Shown piece after piece: positions 43,380 through 52,285 of a stretch of 64,000 nt of DNA. A model generated the notes under the pieces. The model saw nothing but the letters and a program-made list of their open reading frames with translations. It was not told the DNA's origin and did not search any database. The translations under genes were made by a program, and so were the position numbers. Within the stretch, counting starts at the first letter, position 1. Every line of letters starts with the position of its first letter. Source of the DNA: an uncultured Pelagibacteraceae bacterium (GTDB lineage Bacteria > Pseudomonadota > Alphaproteobacteria > Pelagibacterales > Pelagibacteraceae); assembly GCA_902569245.1 (NCBI GenBank), contig CACFTO010000003.1:62001-126000 (forward strand), read 5' to 3'.

Positions 43380-44648
43380 TTAGTTCCATTTCTTTTCAAA
43401 TTTATGTCTAATTAATTGTGCTCCTAAATTCATAAAAATTAGGAAAAATAATAATACCATTATGCAAGCAGACACTTTTTCTACAAATCCTCTTTCGGCA
43501 CTCTCTGCCCATATATAGATTTGAACAGGCAAGCTAGCTGCTGGATCCATAGGGGTTCCTGGTATTGTGTTAACAAAAGCAACCATTCCAATTAATATTA
43601 AAGGCGCTGTTTCACCTAATGCTTGAGCTAAGCCAATTATAGTACCTGATAAAGTTCCAGGTAAAGCCAAAGGCACGGTATGATGCATCGTCGTTTGCAT
43701 TTTGCTAGCTCCCATTGCTAAAGCTGCTTCTCTTATACTGGGTGGAACAGCCTTCAATGATGCTCTGGCTGCTATTATAATTGTTGGAAGAGTCATTAAT
43801 GAAAGGGTTATACCTCCAACTAAGGGTGTTGATCTAGGTAAACCAAATACAGCCAATAAAACACCTAATCCTAATAATCCAAAAACAATTGAAGGAACTG
43901 CTGCTAGATTATTGATATTTACTTCAATAAAATCTGTAAATCTATTTTTTGGTGCAAATTCTTCTAGATAAACTGCAGCTAGTAAGGCAACAGGAAAGGC
44001 AATTGACAGACAGACAAGTATGGAAAATAATGAACCCATAAATGAGCTTGCTATTCCCGCTAACTCAGCTTCTCTAGAATCAGCATTTGTAAAAAAACTG
44101 GCATTAAATTCACTTATAACTCTTCCATCTTCATTTAATTTATCAAAAATTTTTAATTGATAATCAGATGCTCTTCTTCTATTTTCAGGTATATCTCTTG
44201 GATAATTTCCTTTAAATACTTGATCTAAGTCGTCAGAGGCTGTTAATTTTACATCAACTGTTTTTCCAAAGCTATCAGGATTGTCTAGAAGATAATATTT
44301 TAATTCTCTCTCAAAAGTAAATGCAAACATTTTTTTTAATTCCATAATTTGATCCTCACTTGCATCTGGATCGAGAGTGATAAATGTTTCTATCCCAAAC
44401 TCATAAAAGTCTGCATCATTAATATCTTCGGTTGTTGGTTTTTTATCTGGATCCAAATATAATAAATCTGCATTATAATTGACTGGTATTACCAACCATG
44501 TTTTTTGAAATGCTGTGTAACCAGTAGAAAATATCTTTGTTAGAAATACCACTAGAAATAATAAAGCCATAAATATTGCAGCTTTACCGTAAAATTGAAA
44601 TCTTTTTTCAGCTTTGTATCTTTTAATTAAACGTTCTTCTTTATTCAT
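43380..44648 (-). CDS. pstA: PstA, phosphate ABC transporter permease
   Basis: 422 aa, longer than E. coli PstA (about 296) because of a roughly 150-residue hydrophilic segment after the first helix (residues about 45-195), a form common in alphaproteobacteria. The permease core includes AVYLEEFAPKN and SIREAALAMGASKMQT (EAA loop) with GETAPLI. Overlaps the pstC stop by 8 bp. Confidence 0.93.
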   Translation of the reverse strand: MNKEERLIKRYKAEKRFQFYGKAAIFMALLFLVVFLTKIFSTGYTAFQKTWLVIPVNYNADLLYLDPDKKPTTEDINDADFYEFGIETFITLDPDASEDQIMELKKMFAFTFERELKYYLLDNPDSFGKTVDVKLTASDDLDQVFKGNYPRDIPENRRRASDYQLKIFDKLNEDGRVISEFNASFFTNADSREAELAGIASSFMGSLFSILVCLSIAFPVALLAAVYLEEFAPKNRFTDFIEVNINNLAAVPSIVFGLLGLGVLLAVFGLPRSTPLVGGITLSLMTLPTIIIAARASLKAVPPSIREAALAMGASKMQTTMHHTVPLALPGTLSGTIIGLAQALGETAPLILIGMVAFVNTIPGTPMDPAASLPVQIYIWAESAERGFVEKVSACIMVLLFFLIFMNLGAQLIRHKFEKKWN

Positions 44649-46023
44649 ATTTCTCTCTATATTTTTTCACAACAGACAAGGCAACAATATTTAAAACTAA
44701 AGTAACTATAAATAAACTTAATCCCAATGCAAAAGCTGCTTGGGTTTTCGGATCCCCAAATTGTTGATCACCAATTAAGATAACAACAATTTGAGCAGTT
44801 ATTGTTGAAGTGGACTCTAATGGATTAAGAGTTAGGTTTGCTGCCAACCCTGATGCCATTACAACAATCATTGTTTCACCAATAGCTCTAGAAACACCTA
44901 ATAAAATAGATCCAACAATTCCAGGTAAAGCAGCTGGAATAATTACTCTTTTTATTGTTTCAGATTTTGTTGCTCCCATGGCATAGCTACCATCTCTAAG
45001 ATTTTGAGGAACACTTGTAATTACGTCGTCACTTAAGCTTGATATAAATGGAATAATCATAATTCCCATAACACCACCGGCTGCCAGTGCGCTTTCTGCT
45101 GACACCTCTAGTCCTAATGATAATCCAAGGTCTTTTAAAAAAGGTCCAACTGTTAAAGCAGCAAAAAAACCATAAACAACAGTTGGAATTCCTGCTAAAA
45201 TTTCAATGACAGGTTTGGCATATTGTCTTAAACGTTTGCTCGCATATTCCGCCATATATATACCACTTAACAAACCAATTGGTATTGCAACACACATTGC
45301 AATCAAAGCTATAAAAAAGGTGCCTGCAAATATCGGAACCGCACCAAAAGTATCACTATACATTGATGGATCAAGTGCTTCACTTGCATCTCGAACAAAA
45401 GCTTTTGCAGGATACCAGTGCATTCCAAATACAAAATCAAATAGTGGGATAACTTGAAAAAATTCTATTGTTTGAAACAAAAGGGAAAAAATAATACCAA
45501 TGGTTGTTAATATCGCTGCCAGTGATGATAAAAAAAATACTCCTTTAAGAAATATTTCAACTGGTTCTCTTGTTTTAGTGTTGTTTGAAATCTTTGTATA
45601 CGCATAACCTGTTGATGCAATTAGTAATGATAAGACTATAACGACCTTAGACCACTTTGTTATGTCTCTAAAGTTTAAATATTTTTCTGCTGATCTTTGT
45701 AACTCTGCAGTAAGTTCTCCTGAATACTGGTTTCGAGAAAGTGATTTTACTTTTTCATAAAATAAATTCAACTCTCCTTCTAGAAGTCCTTGCGAAGAAT
45801 AATCACTAAGTATAAAAAATCTTACTATGCTAGGTTCAAATATCGACCATAAAGCATACAAAAGAAAAGCAGGTGCGCCACACCATATAGCAAGATAGTA
45901 TCCATAAAATTTTGGAAGAGCTGTTAACCGTTTGTTAGATTGAATTAAAATAGCTTTTTTTCTTCCAAAGAAGTAACTGGATAAAGCTAAAAGAACGATT
46001 GTTAAAAATATTACTGAATTCAA
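44641..46023 (-). CDS. pstC: PstC, phosphate ABC transporter permease
   Basis: 460 aa with an extended N-terminal region relative to E. coli. Core motifs are GIYMAEYASKRLRQ, LAGIPTVVYGFFA, LRDGSYAMGATKSETI and GETMIVVMA near the C-terminal third. Starts 79 bp after pstS, across a terminator-like hairpin, and overlaps pstA by 8 bp. Confidence 0.94.
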   Translation of the reverse strand: MNSVIFLTIVLLALSSYFFGRKKAILIQSNKRLTALPKFYGYYLAIWCGAPAFLLYALWSIFEPSIVRFFILSDYSSQGLLEGELNLFYEKVKSLSRNQYSGELTAELQRSAEKYLNFRDITKWSKVVIVLSLLIASTGYAYTKISNNTKTREPVEIFLKGVFFLSSLAAILTTIGIIFSLLFQTIEFFQVIPLFDFVFGMHWYPAKAFVRDASEALDPSMYSDTFGAVPIFAGTFFIALIAMCVAIPIGLLSGIYMAEYASKRLRQYAKPVIEILAGIPTVVYGFFAALTVGPFLKDLGLSLGLEVSAESALAAGGVMGIMIIPFISSLSDDVITSVPQNLRDGSYAMGATKSETIKRVIIPAALPGIVGSILLGVSRAIGETMIVVMASGLAANLTLNPLESTSTITAQIVVILIGDQQFGDPKTQAAFALGLSLFIVTLVLNIVALSVVKKYREKYE

Positions 46024-46047
46024 TTATTGGCTCCTTTAGATTTATAC

Positions 46048-46080
46048 AAAAAAAAGGGCCCATTTAATAGGGCCCCTTTT
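46048..46080 (-). terminator. Terminator-like hairpin between pstS and pstC
   Basis: On the minus strand AAAAGGGGCCC pairs with GGGCCCTTTT around a loop of 7-8 nt, followed by a T-run, so it forms a good intrinsic terminator. Partial read-through would give more pstS than pstC mRNA. Confidence 0.8.
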
Positions 46081-46102
46081 GAGTTTATTAACAAATATTA
46101 TA

Positions 46103-47137
46103 TTACTCCATTGACATTGCAGTAAGAGATTTCGAATTATCTCTAACTGTTCTGTAAGTTTCAGCATCAAGTGGAACAAGTCCTATTTCCGCTAAGTAAC
46201 CTCTTTTACCAATAGCTTTAGTTGTAGTGAATTCTTTTACAAATTCATGTAATCCTGGAATTACACCAACATGAGCTTTTTTTACGTAAAAGAATAATGG
46301 TCTAGCAACAGCATAACTATAGTCTTGGATAGATTCTAATGATGGTTGACCACCTTCTATACTTGCAGCTTGCAATTTATCTCTTGCAGCTAAAAAGTAA
46401 CTAAATCCAAAGAAACCAAACATTTCTTTGTCTTCAGATAATTTTTGAATAATTAAACTATCATTCTCTCCAACTTCAATAGCAGCACCATCTTCTCTGT
46501 AAAGTTTTTGTGGTTTTTTGTATTTTTTATTTCCAGCTTCGAAACCTGCTTTGTATAATGCTTTAGCCTCTTTAGGCATACCTTTTTTCATTACTAACGA
46601 ATTCCAAGCATCTCTTGTTCCGGATGTTCCTGGGGGAATCATAACTGAAATCTTTTGTTTTGGTAAACTTGGATCTATTTGATCCCATGTTTTGTATATG
46701 TTGTCTACTAATTTACCATCAACAACTGAGTGTTTTGCTAAAGCTTTCCAAAGTTGTTCTTTAGTGAAGTTTACTGGTTCAGCATCAACACTGTATGCTA
46801 AAGTAATACCATCGTTACCGATAATAACTTCAACAATGTCATTAACACCATTTTTTTTGCAAAGAGCTTTTTCTTTATCTTTCATTGCTCTTGATGCATT
46901 TGTTATATCAGGGTGAGCTTCTCCTACACCTGCACAAAATAATTTTGCACCACCACCTGTACCAGTTGACTCGATTACTGGTGTTTTAAATCCAGTTTGC
47001 CCGAATCTTTCAGCAACTATTGTTGCGTAAGGGAATACAGTAGATGATCCAACTATTTTGATTTGATCTCTTGCTTGAGCAATAGTGGCAACAGAAATGG
47101 CAACTATTGAAGCAAGGACTATAGTTAGTTTTTTCAT
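46103..47137 (-). CDS. pstS: PstS, periplasmic phosphate-binding protein
   Basis: 344 aa with signal peptide (cut near AQARDQ, residue 22). IVGSSTVFPYATIVAERFG near 28-47 and GTSGTRDAWNS near 168-178 form the phosphate cleft of the PstS family, and ESTGTGGGAKLFC follows. RBS AAAGGAT at about 10 bp. Preceded by a Pho-box-like direct repeat 70 bp from its start. It captures phosphate for PstCAB. Confidence 0.96.
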   Translation of the reverse strand: MKKLTIVLASIVAISVATIAQARDQIKIVGSSTVFPYATIVAERFGQTGFKTPVIESTGTGGGAKLFCAGVGEAHPDITNASRAMKDKEKALCKKNGVNDIVEVIIGNDGITLAYSVDAEPVNFTKEQLWKALAKHSVVDGKLVDNIYKTWDQIDPSLPKQKISVMIPPGTSGTRDAWNSLVMKKGMPKEAKALYKAGFEAGNKKYKKPQKLYREDGAAIEVGENDSLIIQKLSEDKEMFGFFGFSYFLAARDKLQAASIEGGQPSLESIQDYSYAVARPLFFYVKKAHVGVIPGLHEFVKEFTTTKAIGKRGYLAEIGLVPLDAETYRTVRDNSKSLTAMSME

Positions 47138-47206
47138 TTTTAATATCCTTTCGTGAATTAAAGTTAATTAACGACTCGCTTATTAAATTTTATTGAGGAC
47201 TCTAGT

Positions 47207-47224
47207 ATTACAAATTTATTACAG
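47207..47224 (-). promoter_or_regulatory. Pho-box-like direct repeat upstream of pstS
   Basis: On the minus strand CTGTAATAAATTTGTAAT: two TGTAAT units 11 bp apart, matching CTGTCAT-N4-CTGTCAT at all but three positions. Located 70 bp from the pstS ATG, on the correct strand for PhoB activation of pstSCAB-phoU-phoB, with TAAAAT as a possible -10. Confidence 0.7.
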
Positions 47225-47245
47225 TTTTGTTAAATAGGTAACTTT

Positions 47246-47878
47246 TTAGTTGTATTTTTTAGAGATGATTAAGGTATCATTATCTGCAGCTAAATCTCCT
47301 CGACAACGAATTGGGCTGACATTTTCACTTAGTGCTAAGCTCTTTGTTGGTCTTAAAGTAACTTCTAGTTGTATCATTGATATAAGGTCTTTTACTTGAT
47401 TTTGATCATATTTCCATGAAGGCCAACTTGTGGGGGTAGAAAAAGTAGTAATTATATAACTTGAGGCCCTATTAAAATTATAATTACTCTCATTTTGTTT
47501 TCTTAACAAATGATCTCTTACAGAAAAGAAAATATTTTTACATCTATGCATGTCAGACAAATAATTTTCTTTTTTTAAGTTTTTGTTCATTGGGATTGAT
47601 ACAATCAAATCAATTGTATCTCTCCAGAATGAAGTTAAAACCTCAGTATAGATATGATCAACATTTACTTTGTCAGATGGAAAATGTTTATTGACAGTGC
47701 TTTTCGTATTTTCTAAGTCATTTTTCATTCTAAAAATACCAATATCAAATACAGTAAGTTGTTGGTTTCTTAAAAGTGTTGTAATGTCTTTTTTATTAGA
47801 GTCTTCAGAGTAAGAATTTGATATAAAATTAAAAAATAAGTAAGAAAAAATAAAAAAATTTATTATTATTTTTTTCAT
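47246..47878 (-). CDS. Secreted protein of unknown function between phoR and pstS
   Basis: 210 aa with a clear signal peptide (cut near SNSYS, residue 24). The mature part is polar, with TVFDIGIFRMKNDLEN near 42-57 and two Cys (MHRCKN and IRCRGD) that could form a disulfide. No recognised domain. It starts 75 bp downstream of phoR and ends 22 bp before the Pho box of pstS, on the same strand. Co-regulation with PhoR is likely but its own promoter is not recognisable. A periplasmic accessory protein is the simplest guess; I cannot assign a function. Confidence 0.72.
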   Translation of the reverse strand: MKKIIINFFIFSYLFFNFISNSYSEDSNKKDITTLLRNQQLTVFDIGIFRMKNDLENTKSTVNKHFPSDKVNVDHIYTEVLTSFWRDTIDLIVSIPMNKNLKKENYLSDMHRCKNIFFSVRDHLLRKQNESNYNFNRASSYIITTFSTPTSWPSWKYDQNQVKDLISMIQLEVTLRPTKSLALSENVSPIRCRGDLAADNDTLIISKKYN

Positions 47879-47952
47879 TTAACAATTTTATTTAAAAAAT
47901 CCGTTATTTACAAATTAAATTATATTGTGAAAATTGTTAAATTATATTAAGT

Positions 47953-49107
47953 TTATAATTCACTGGGTAAATGAATGTTAATTTCGGTTCCTTTACCATT
48001 AAGATTTTTTATTTCGTAATCACCTCTATGTTGAGAAATTATATGTTTGACAATTGCAAGACCTAAACCTGTTCCACCAACTTTCCTGCTCTCTTCAACA
48101 TCTACTCTATAAAATCTTTCAGTTACCCTGTTAATTTGATCCTCGGGAATTCCAATACCTTGATCAGATACAGATATTTTAATTCCTTTTGTTATGAGTT
48201 TCCCTTTGCTTGGAGAAGCTAATATATTTATAGTTGATTTTTCTTTTGAGTATTTAATAGCATTGTCTAATAAATTAGAAAAAACTGTTATTAATTTATC
48301 TTCATCACCAATAACATCACTTACATTACCTAAATTAATTTCAAGATTAATATTTTTTTCTTTTAAGCTAGTAAAATGAACATCTTTTACTTTTGTCAAT
48401 ACATTCTTCAAATTAACTGGTTTGTCAGGTCTTATATGCTCCTGGAGTTCAATTCTGCTTAATATTAATAGATCACTTATTAAATTTTCCATTCTTTTGC
48501 TTTGTGAAGAGATTATTTTAAGAAATTTTATCTTTGCTATTTCGTCATCTTTAGCGGGACCCTCTATTGTCTCTATAGCGCCTTTAATTGAAACAAGAGG
48601 AGTTTTTAATTCATGGCTAACATTAGCAACAAAGTCAGTTCTAAATTTTTGTGCTTTTGAAATTTCAGTAAGATCTTTTAAAAATAAAACAACAGAGTCT
48701 TTTTCTGTAAAAATTACAGTTGGTCCAGGAATCACATAAATTCTGTAATACTGATATGAAGGCAAATTTATTTCTAAATCTAAATTACTGGTTTTTTTTG
48801 AAGACTTAACTTCTCTGATTTTTTCATCTAGATTAGGATTTCTTAAAATTGTGCCGAGATGTGTATTTAAAATATTTTTACCAAATCTTTTTTCGGCACT
48901 TGGATTGGCATATTTTATAATATTTAATTTATCTAATGCTATAAATTGATCCTCTAATTCATCTAATATAAATGTTTTGCTATCATCCTTTTCATACTTT
49001 GAAATAATAATTTTATCATCAGTATTTTTTTTATTTCTGTTTGAATAAATTATTATTAGTAGAAATATAATTACACAGATTAATAGTATTTCAAAGAGGC
49101 CAATCAT
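47953..49107 (-). CDS. phoR: PhoR, phosphate-sensing histidine kinase
   Basis: 384 aa. One N-terminal transmembrane helix (residues about 5-22), a PAS-like domain (about 45-150, with DQFIALDKLNIIKYANPSAEKRFG), a HisKA domain with NVSHELKTPLV near 165 as phosphorylation site and an HATPase domain with DNAIKYS, DQGIGIP and GTGLGLAIVK motifs. No large periplasmic sensor, as for PhoR, which senses through PstSCAB/PhoU. Phosphorylates PhoB. Confidence 0.93.
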   Translation of the reverse strand: MIGLFEILLICVIIFLLIIIYSNRNKKNTDDKIIISKYEKDDSKTFILDELEDQFIALDKLNIIKYANPSAEKRFGKNILNTHLGTILRNPNLDEKIREVKSSKKTSNLDLEINLPSYQYYRIYVIPGPTVIFTEKDSVVLFLKDLTEISKAQKFRTDFVANVSHELKTPLVSIKGAIETIEGPAKDDEIAKIKFLKIISSQSKRMENLISDLLILSRIELQEHIRPDKPVNLKNVLTKVKDVHFTSLKEKNINLEINLGNVSDVIGDEDKLITVFSNLLDNAIKYSKEKSTINILASPSKGKLITKGIKISVSDQGIGIPEDQINRVTERFYRVDVEESRKVGGTGLGLAIVKHIISQHRGDYEIKNLNGKGTEINIHLPSEL

Positions 49108-49178
49108 GATGTTCTAAAAGTTAAGTATATAATTAACATATTAAAAATTTAATATGCAATTATTTAAATTTTAGTTAC

Positions 49179-50183
49179 TTAATTAGGGGAGATATTATTA
49201 ATAAAAATTTCTGCGGTTTTATCCCAAGTAAAGTTTTTAGAGTATTCTAGGCACTTTTCTCTTTCAACTTTTAGAGCTTTCATTGCGGATTTTTCTAAAT
49301 CCTCATCTAAACAATTAATTTCACTATCTTTGAAAATATCTTTAGGACCAGGAACAGGAAATGCTGCAACTGGTGTACCACAACTGAGGGATTCACATAT
49401 TACAATTGCAAACGTATCTGTTTTGCTTGGAAAGACAAAAACATCAGATGATGTAAAATATGAAGCTAATTCACCATTAGTTTTTTCACCCAAGAAGTGA
49501 GCATCTGGAAATTCTTTTTTTAACTTTTCAATATCTGGTCCTTTACCAACAAGAAGTTTTGTTCCTTCTAATTTTAGATTTAAAAAAGCACGAATATTTT
49601 TTTCAATAGCCACTCGACCTACATATATCCATATAGGCCTTTTATATTCTAAATTGATTTTTTTTGGATTTTTAAACGATCCATGATCAGCACCTCTTGT
49701 CCAAACAACCATTTTACTTTCATCTACTCCAATTTGAATTAGTTCTTTTTTCATAGATTCGGTTGTAACCAAAATTTTTTCTGCTTTGTTATGAAAGTTG
49801 CTTAGGAATTTCTGTGATAATTTTTCAGCAACCCAAGGTAAATATAATTTCATATATTTATCAAATCTTGTGTGAAAACTTGTGGTAAACTTTAGATTAT
49901 TATTAAGACAATATCTTCTTGCCATAAATCCTAAAGGACCTTCGGTAGCTATATGTATGGCTGAAGGATTTATTTTTTTTATTAAATGACTTACTCTTGG
50001 CCAAATATTCACAGAAAGTCTTATTTCATTATATTTAGGCATTGGCACAGTGAAGAAAAGTTGGGGATTTAAATACTCAACTTCGTGACCCATTGCTTCA
50101 AGTTTTTTTCCTGTTTCATTTAAAGTTCTTACCACACCATTTACTTGTGGAAAATAAGCGTCTGTTACAATTAATATTTTCAT
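49179..50183 (-). CDS. agt: Agt-type glycosyltransferase (GT4), glycolipid synthesis
   Basis: 334 aa GT-B fold. It begins MKILIVTDAYFPQVNGVVRT, and later has VFPSKTDTFAIVICESLSCG with the E-x7-E retaining GT motif. It overlaps plcP by 1 bp, the arrangement known in SAR11 and Sinorhizobium: PlcP makes diacylglycerol from phospholipid, and Agt adds glucose or glucuronic acid. Product is probably a glycosyl-diacylglycerol replacing phospholipid under phosphate starvation. The sugar donor is not readable. Confidence 0.82.
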   Translation of the reverse strand: MKILIVTDAYFPQVNGVVRTLNETGKKLEAMGHEVEYLNPQLFFTVPMPKYNEIRLSVNIWPRVSHLIKKINPSAIHIATEGPLGFMARRYCLNNNLKFTTSFHTRFDKYMKLYLPWVAEKLSQKFLSNFHNKAEKILVTTESMKKELIQIGVDESKMVVWTRGADHGSFKNPKKINLEYKRPIWIYVGRVAIEKNIRAFLNLKLEGTKLLVGKGPDIEKLKKEFPDAHFLGEKTNGELASYFTSSDVFVFPSKTDTFAIVICESLSCGTPVAAFPVPGPKDIFKDSEINCLDEDLEKSAMKALKVEREKCLEYSKNFTWDKTAEIFINNISPN

Positions 50184-51001
50184 TATGATGCCTTTTTCAG
50201 ACCTGGAGTTTCAATTACTTCTTTATCTGAATTATTACGACTATCTGAAAATTTTTCTCTTAATTTATCCCAATAAATTATTTCAAACGTTCCATCAAAG
50301 TTTTCAACTAAGGCAGTACAAGACTCAACCCAGTCTCCACAATTTAAATAATTAACACCATCATAATTTTCATTTTGGGCATGATGAATATGCCCACAGA
50401 TTATTCCATCAAATTTTTTTTTCTTTCCATATTCTGCAATTGTTTTTTCGTATTCTCCCATATATTTAACTGCATTTTTTACCTTATATTTAAGAAACTT
50501 TGCTAAAGACCACTGGCCTTTACCTCTTAGACGTCTAAAAAAGTTAATCACTACATTTAATTTCAATAGCATTTCATAGGCTATTGCGCCTAACTTCGAC
50601 AACCATTTGGCATATCTCATAACACCATCCCAAGCATCACCGTGAACAACTAAATATTTTTTATTTAAAACAGACTGATGAATTACTCTATTGATCATTT
50701 TTATCTGTCCAAAATGCATAGGAATAAATTTTCGAAACACTTCATCATGATTACCTATAACGTAGTAAACTTCTGTTCCATGTCTTGCTTTTCTTAATAT
50801 TTTTTGAATTACGTCATTATGTTCTTGTGGCCAATAAAAATTTTTTTGAAGTGCCCAAACATCTATTATATCGCCTACACAGTAAAGTTTTTCTGATCTT
50901 GTATTTTTAAAAAATTCAAGCAATTTATTTGCTTGGCAACCTTTAGTACCAAGATGCACATCTGAAATGAATATACTTTTGTATTTTAATATAGGTTTCA
51001 T
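50183..51001 (-). CDS. plcP: PlcP-type phospholipase C (metallophosphoesterase)
   Basis: 272 aa calcineurin-like metallophosphoesterase. Metal ligands appear in SDVHLG, VGDIIDVWA, YVIGNHD and VVHGDAWDG, with ICGHIHHA near 200. The family also includes LpxH-like UDP-diacylglucosamine hydrolases, but the overall sequence and the agt partner indicate PlcP, which cleaves phospholipid headgroups to diacylglycerol. Divergent from a diacylglycerol-kinase-like gene. A degenerate Pho box may lie in the 86-bp gap. Confidence 0.83.
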   Translation of the reverse strand: MKPILKYKSIFISDVHLGTKGCQANKLLEFFKNTRSEKLYCVGDIIDVWALQKNFYWPQEHNDVIQKILRKARHGTEVYYVIGNHDEVFRKFIPMHFGQIKMINRVIHQSVLNKKYLVVHGDAWDGVMRYAKWLSKLGAIAYEMLLKLNVVINFFRRLRGKGQWSLAKFLKYKVKNAVKYMGEYEKTIAEYGKKKKFDGIICGHIHHAQNENYDGVNYLNCGDWVESCTALVENFDGTFEIIYWDKLREKFSDSRNNSDKEVIETPGLKKAS

Positions 51002-51050
51002 TTAATCCTTTTTTTTTAATTCAATTTGCACTAGAATCGTTTAATTCTTT

Positions 51051-51068
51051 GTGCCATAGTAATGTTAA
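51051..51068. promoter_or_regulatory. Degenerate Pho-box-like site between plcP and the DAG kinase-like gene
   Basis: On the minus strand TTAACATTACTATGGCAC keeps the CAT...CAC spacing of 11 bp of a Pho box but matches only about 10 of 18 positions. It is placed to serve plcP-agt (50 bp from its ATG). Only a hint. Confidence 0.25.
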
Positions 51069-51087
51069 GGAAATATTAAAATTTATT

Positions 51088-51975
51088 ATGAAATATTGCA
51101 TTATTTACAACAAAAACGCTTCCTCTGGCAGAAAATCTAAATTTATAAAAAAAATTTCTGATGAACTTTCTAAGTATAACGATGTTTCTTTTTTTGAAAC
51201 TGAGAGCGTGGATAAAGCAGAGGCAGTATTTAAAAATATTTCTAAGTTAAATATAGATAGACTTGTAGTTGCTGGAGGCGATGGTTCAGTATCATTTGCA
51301 ATAAACAAACTTATTAAAAATAATTTTGTTCCAAAAAAAGATTTTGCTATTGGTTATATACCAGCTGGAACTGCTAATTTACTTCAAGCTGAACTAAATA
51401 TGAGTAAAAAAATAAGTAAAATTGTTCAAATTTTACAATCAAACAATTTAAAACAAACTAATTTAGTAAAAATCAATAATGATTATTTTATTTTAATGGC
51501 AGGTATAGGTTGGGATGCAACGATAGTCCATTCAATTAATAGTTCTCTAAAAAAACTGTTAGGTAAAATTATTTTTGGATATAAAGGATTGCAAAAATTT
51601 TTGTTAATGAAAAATCAAAAATTAAAAGTTAACATAGATGGTCAAAATCATATAGCTGACTGGGTGTTATGTTCTAATACCAATTATTATGCGGGTCACT
51701 ACAAAATTAATAAAACAAATATATTTGATAACAAAATTATTACTTATGTATTCAAAGACCTTACAAGAATAAAAATACTTTATTATATTTATTTGATTAT
51801 TTTTTTTGGAGATTTATCGAAGTCTACGAGTGTTATAACATCTTATTCCAGTGAGCTAAAAATTGATGGACAAGGGAAAAAAATTCCAATTCAAATTGAT
51901 GGTGATAAATATCAATATTGTGATAACGTAGAATTAAGGAAATCAGGAAAATATTTTAACATATTAACAGCATAA
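51088..51975 (+). CDS. Diacylglycerol kinase-like lipid kinase (DagK/YegS)
   Basis: 295 aa from ATG 51088 (an upstream ATG at 51049 is open but lacks family text). MKYCIIYNKNASSGR, then VVAGGDGSVSFAINKL (GGDG nucleotide site) and IPAGTANLLQAEL are the lipid kinase signature; the C-terminal half is beta-rich with IDGDKYQYC. It phosphorylates diacylglycerol or a related lipid. Divergent from plcP-agt and therefore probably co-regulated; it would return surplus diacylglycerol to the phosphatidate pool, or may work oppositely when phosphate returns. Confidence 0.82.
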   Translation: MKYCIIYNKNASSGRKSKFIKKISDELSKYNDVSFFETESVDKAEAVFKNISKLNIDRLVVAGGDGSVSFAINKLIKNNFVPKKDFAIGYIPAGTANLLQAELNMSKKISKIVQILQSNNLKQTNLVKINNDYFILMAGIGWDATIVHSINSSLKKLLGKIIFGYKGLQKFLLMKNQKLKVNIDGQNHIADWVLCSNTNYYAGHYKINKTNIFDNKIITYVFKDLTRIKILYYIYLIIFFGDLSKSTSVITSYSSELKIDGQGKKIPIQIDGDKYQYCDNVELRKSGKYFNILTA

Positions 51976-52063
51976 CTTTTAAATAAGAGAATTTATCAAA
52001 AAATCATTTTACTAAGATATTTAATTTAAATATAATTATTATAAAATTACACAGGAGGTCATT

Positions 52064-52273
52064 ATGAGTAAAAAGTTAAAGAAAAATGAAAAAAGAAAAA
52101 AAAAGGTTATCGAGTTAATAGAAAAACTTAAAAATAAGATCAATTTAAAAGAAAAAAAATTATCTAAAATTAATATTAAAATTGCAAGTATTGAAAAAAG
52201 AGTTGCTGAAAAAAAAACAAAAAAACTAGCTAAAAAGAAGACTATCGAGAGTTCCGCATCTGTAAATAATTAA
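52064..52273 (+). CDS. Small very basic Lys-rich coiled-coil protein, unknown
   Basis: 69 aa, more than a third Lys. A strong Shine-Dalgarno AGGAGG at 52053-52058 lies 5 bp before ATG. The sequence (KKLKKNEKRKKKVIELIEKLK to KKLAKKKTIESSASVNN) is amphipathic and helical, with Ile/Leu spacing of a short coiled coil, and a Ser-rich end. No signal peptide or known fold. DNA, RNA or ribosome binding is possible from charge, with no direct evidence. A stable hairpin follows 12 bp after the stop. Preceded by the DAG kinase-like gene on the same strand, 88 bp away. Confidence 0.7.
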   Translation: MSKKLKKNEKRKKKVIELIEKLKNKINLKEKKLSKINIKIASIEKRVAEKKTKKLAKKKTIESSASVNN

Positions 52274-52285
52274 TTTCTAAATCTT

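Noticed and set aside
51049..51087. Upstream ATG for the diacylglycerol kinase-like gene
   Set aside because: The extra 13 residues are unlike the family, whereas MKYCIIYNKNASSG at 51088 is the typical start.
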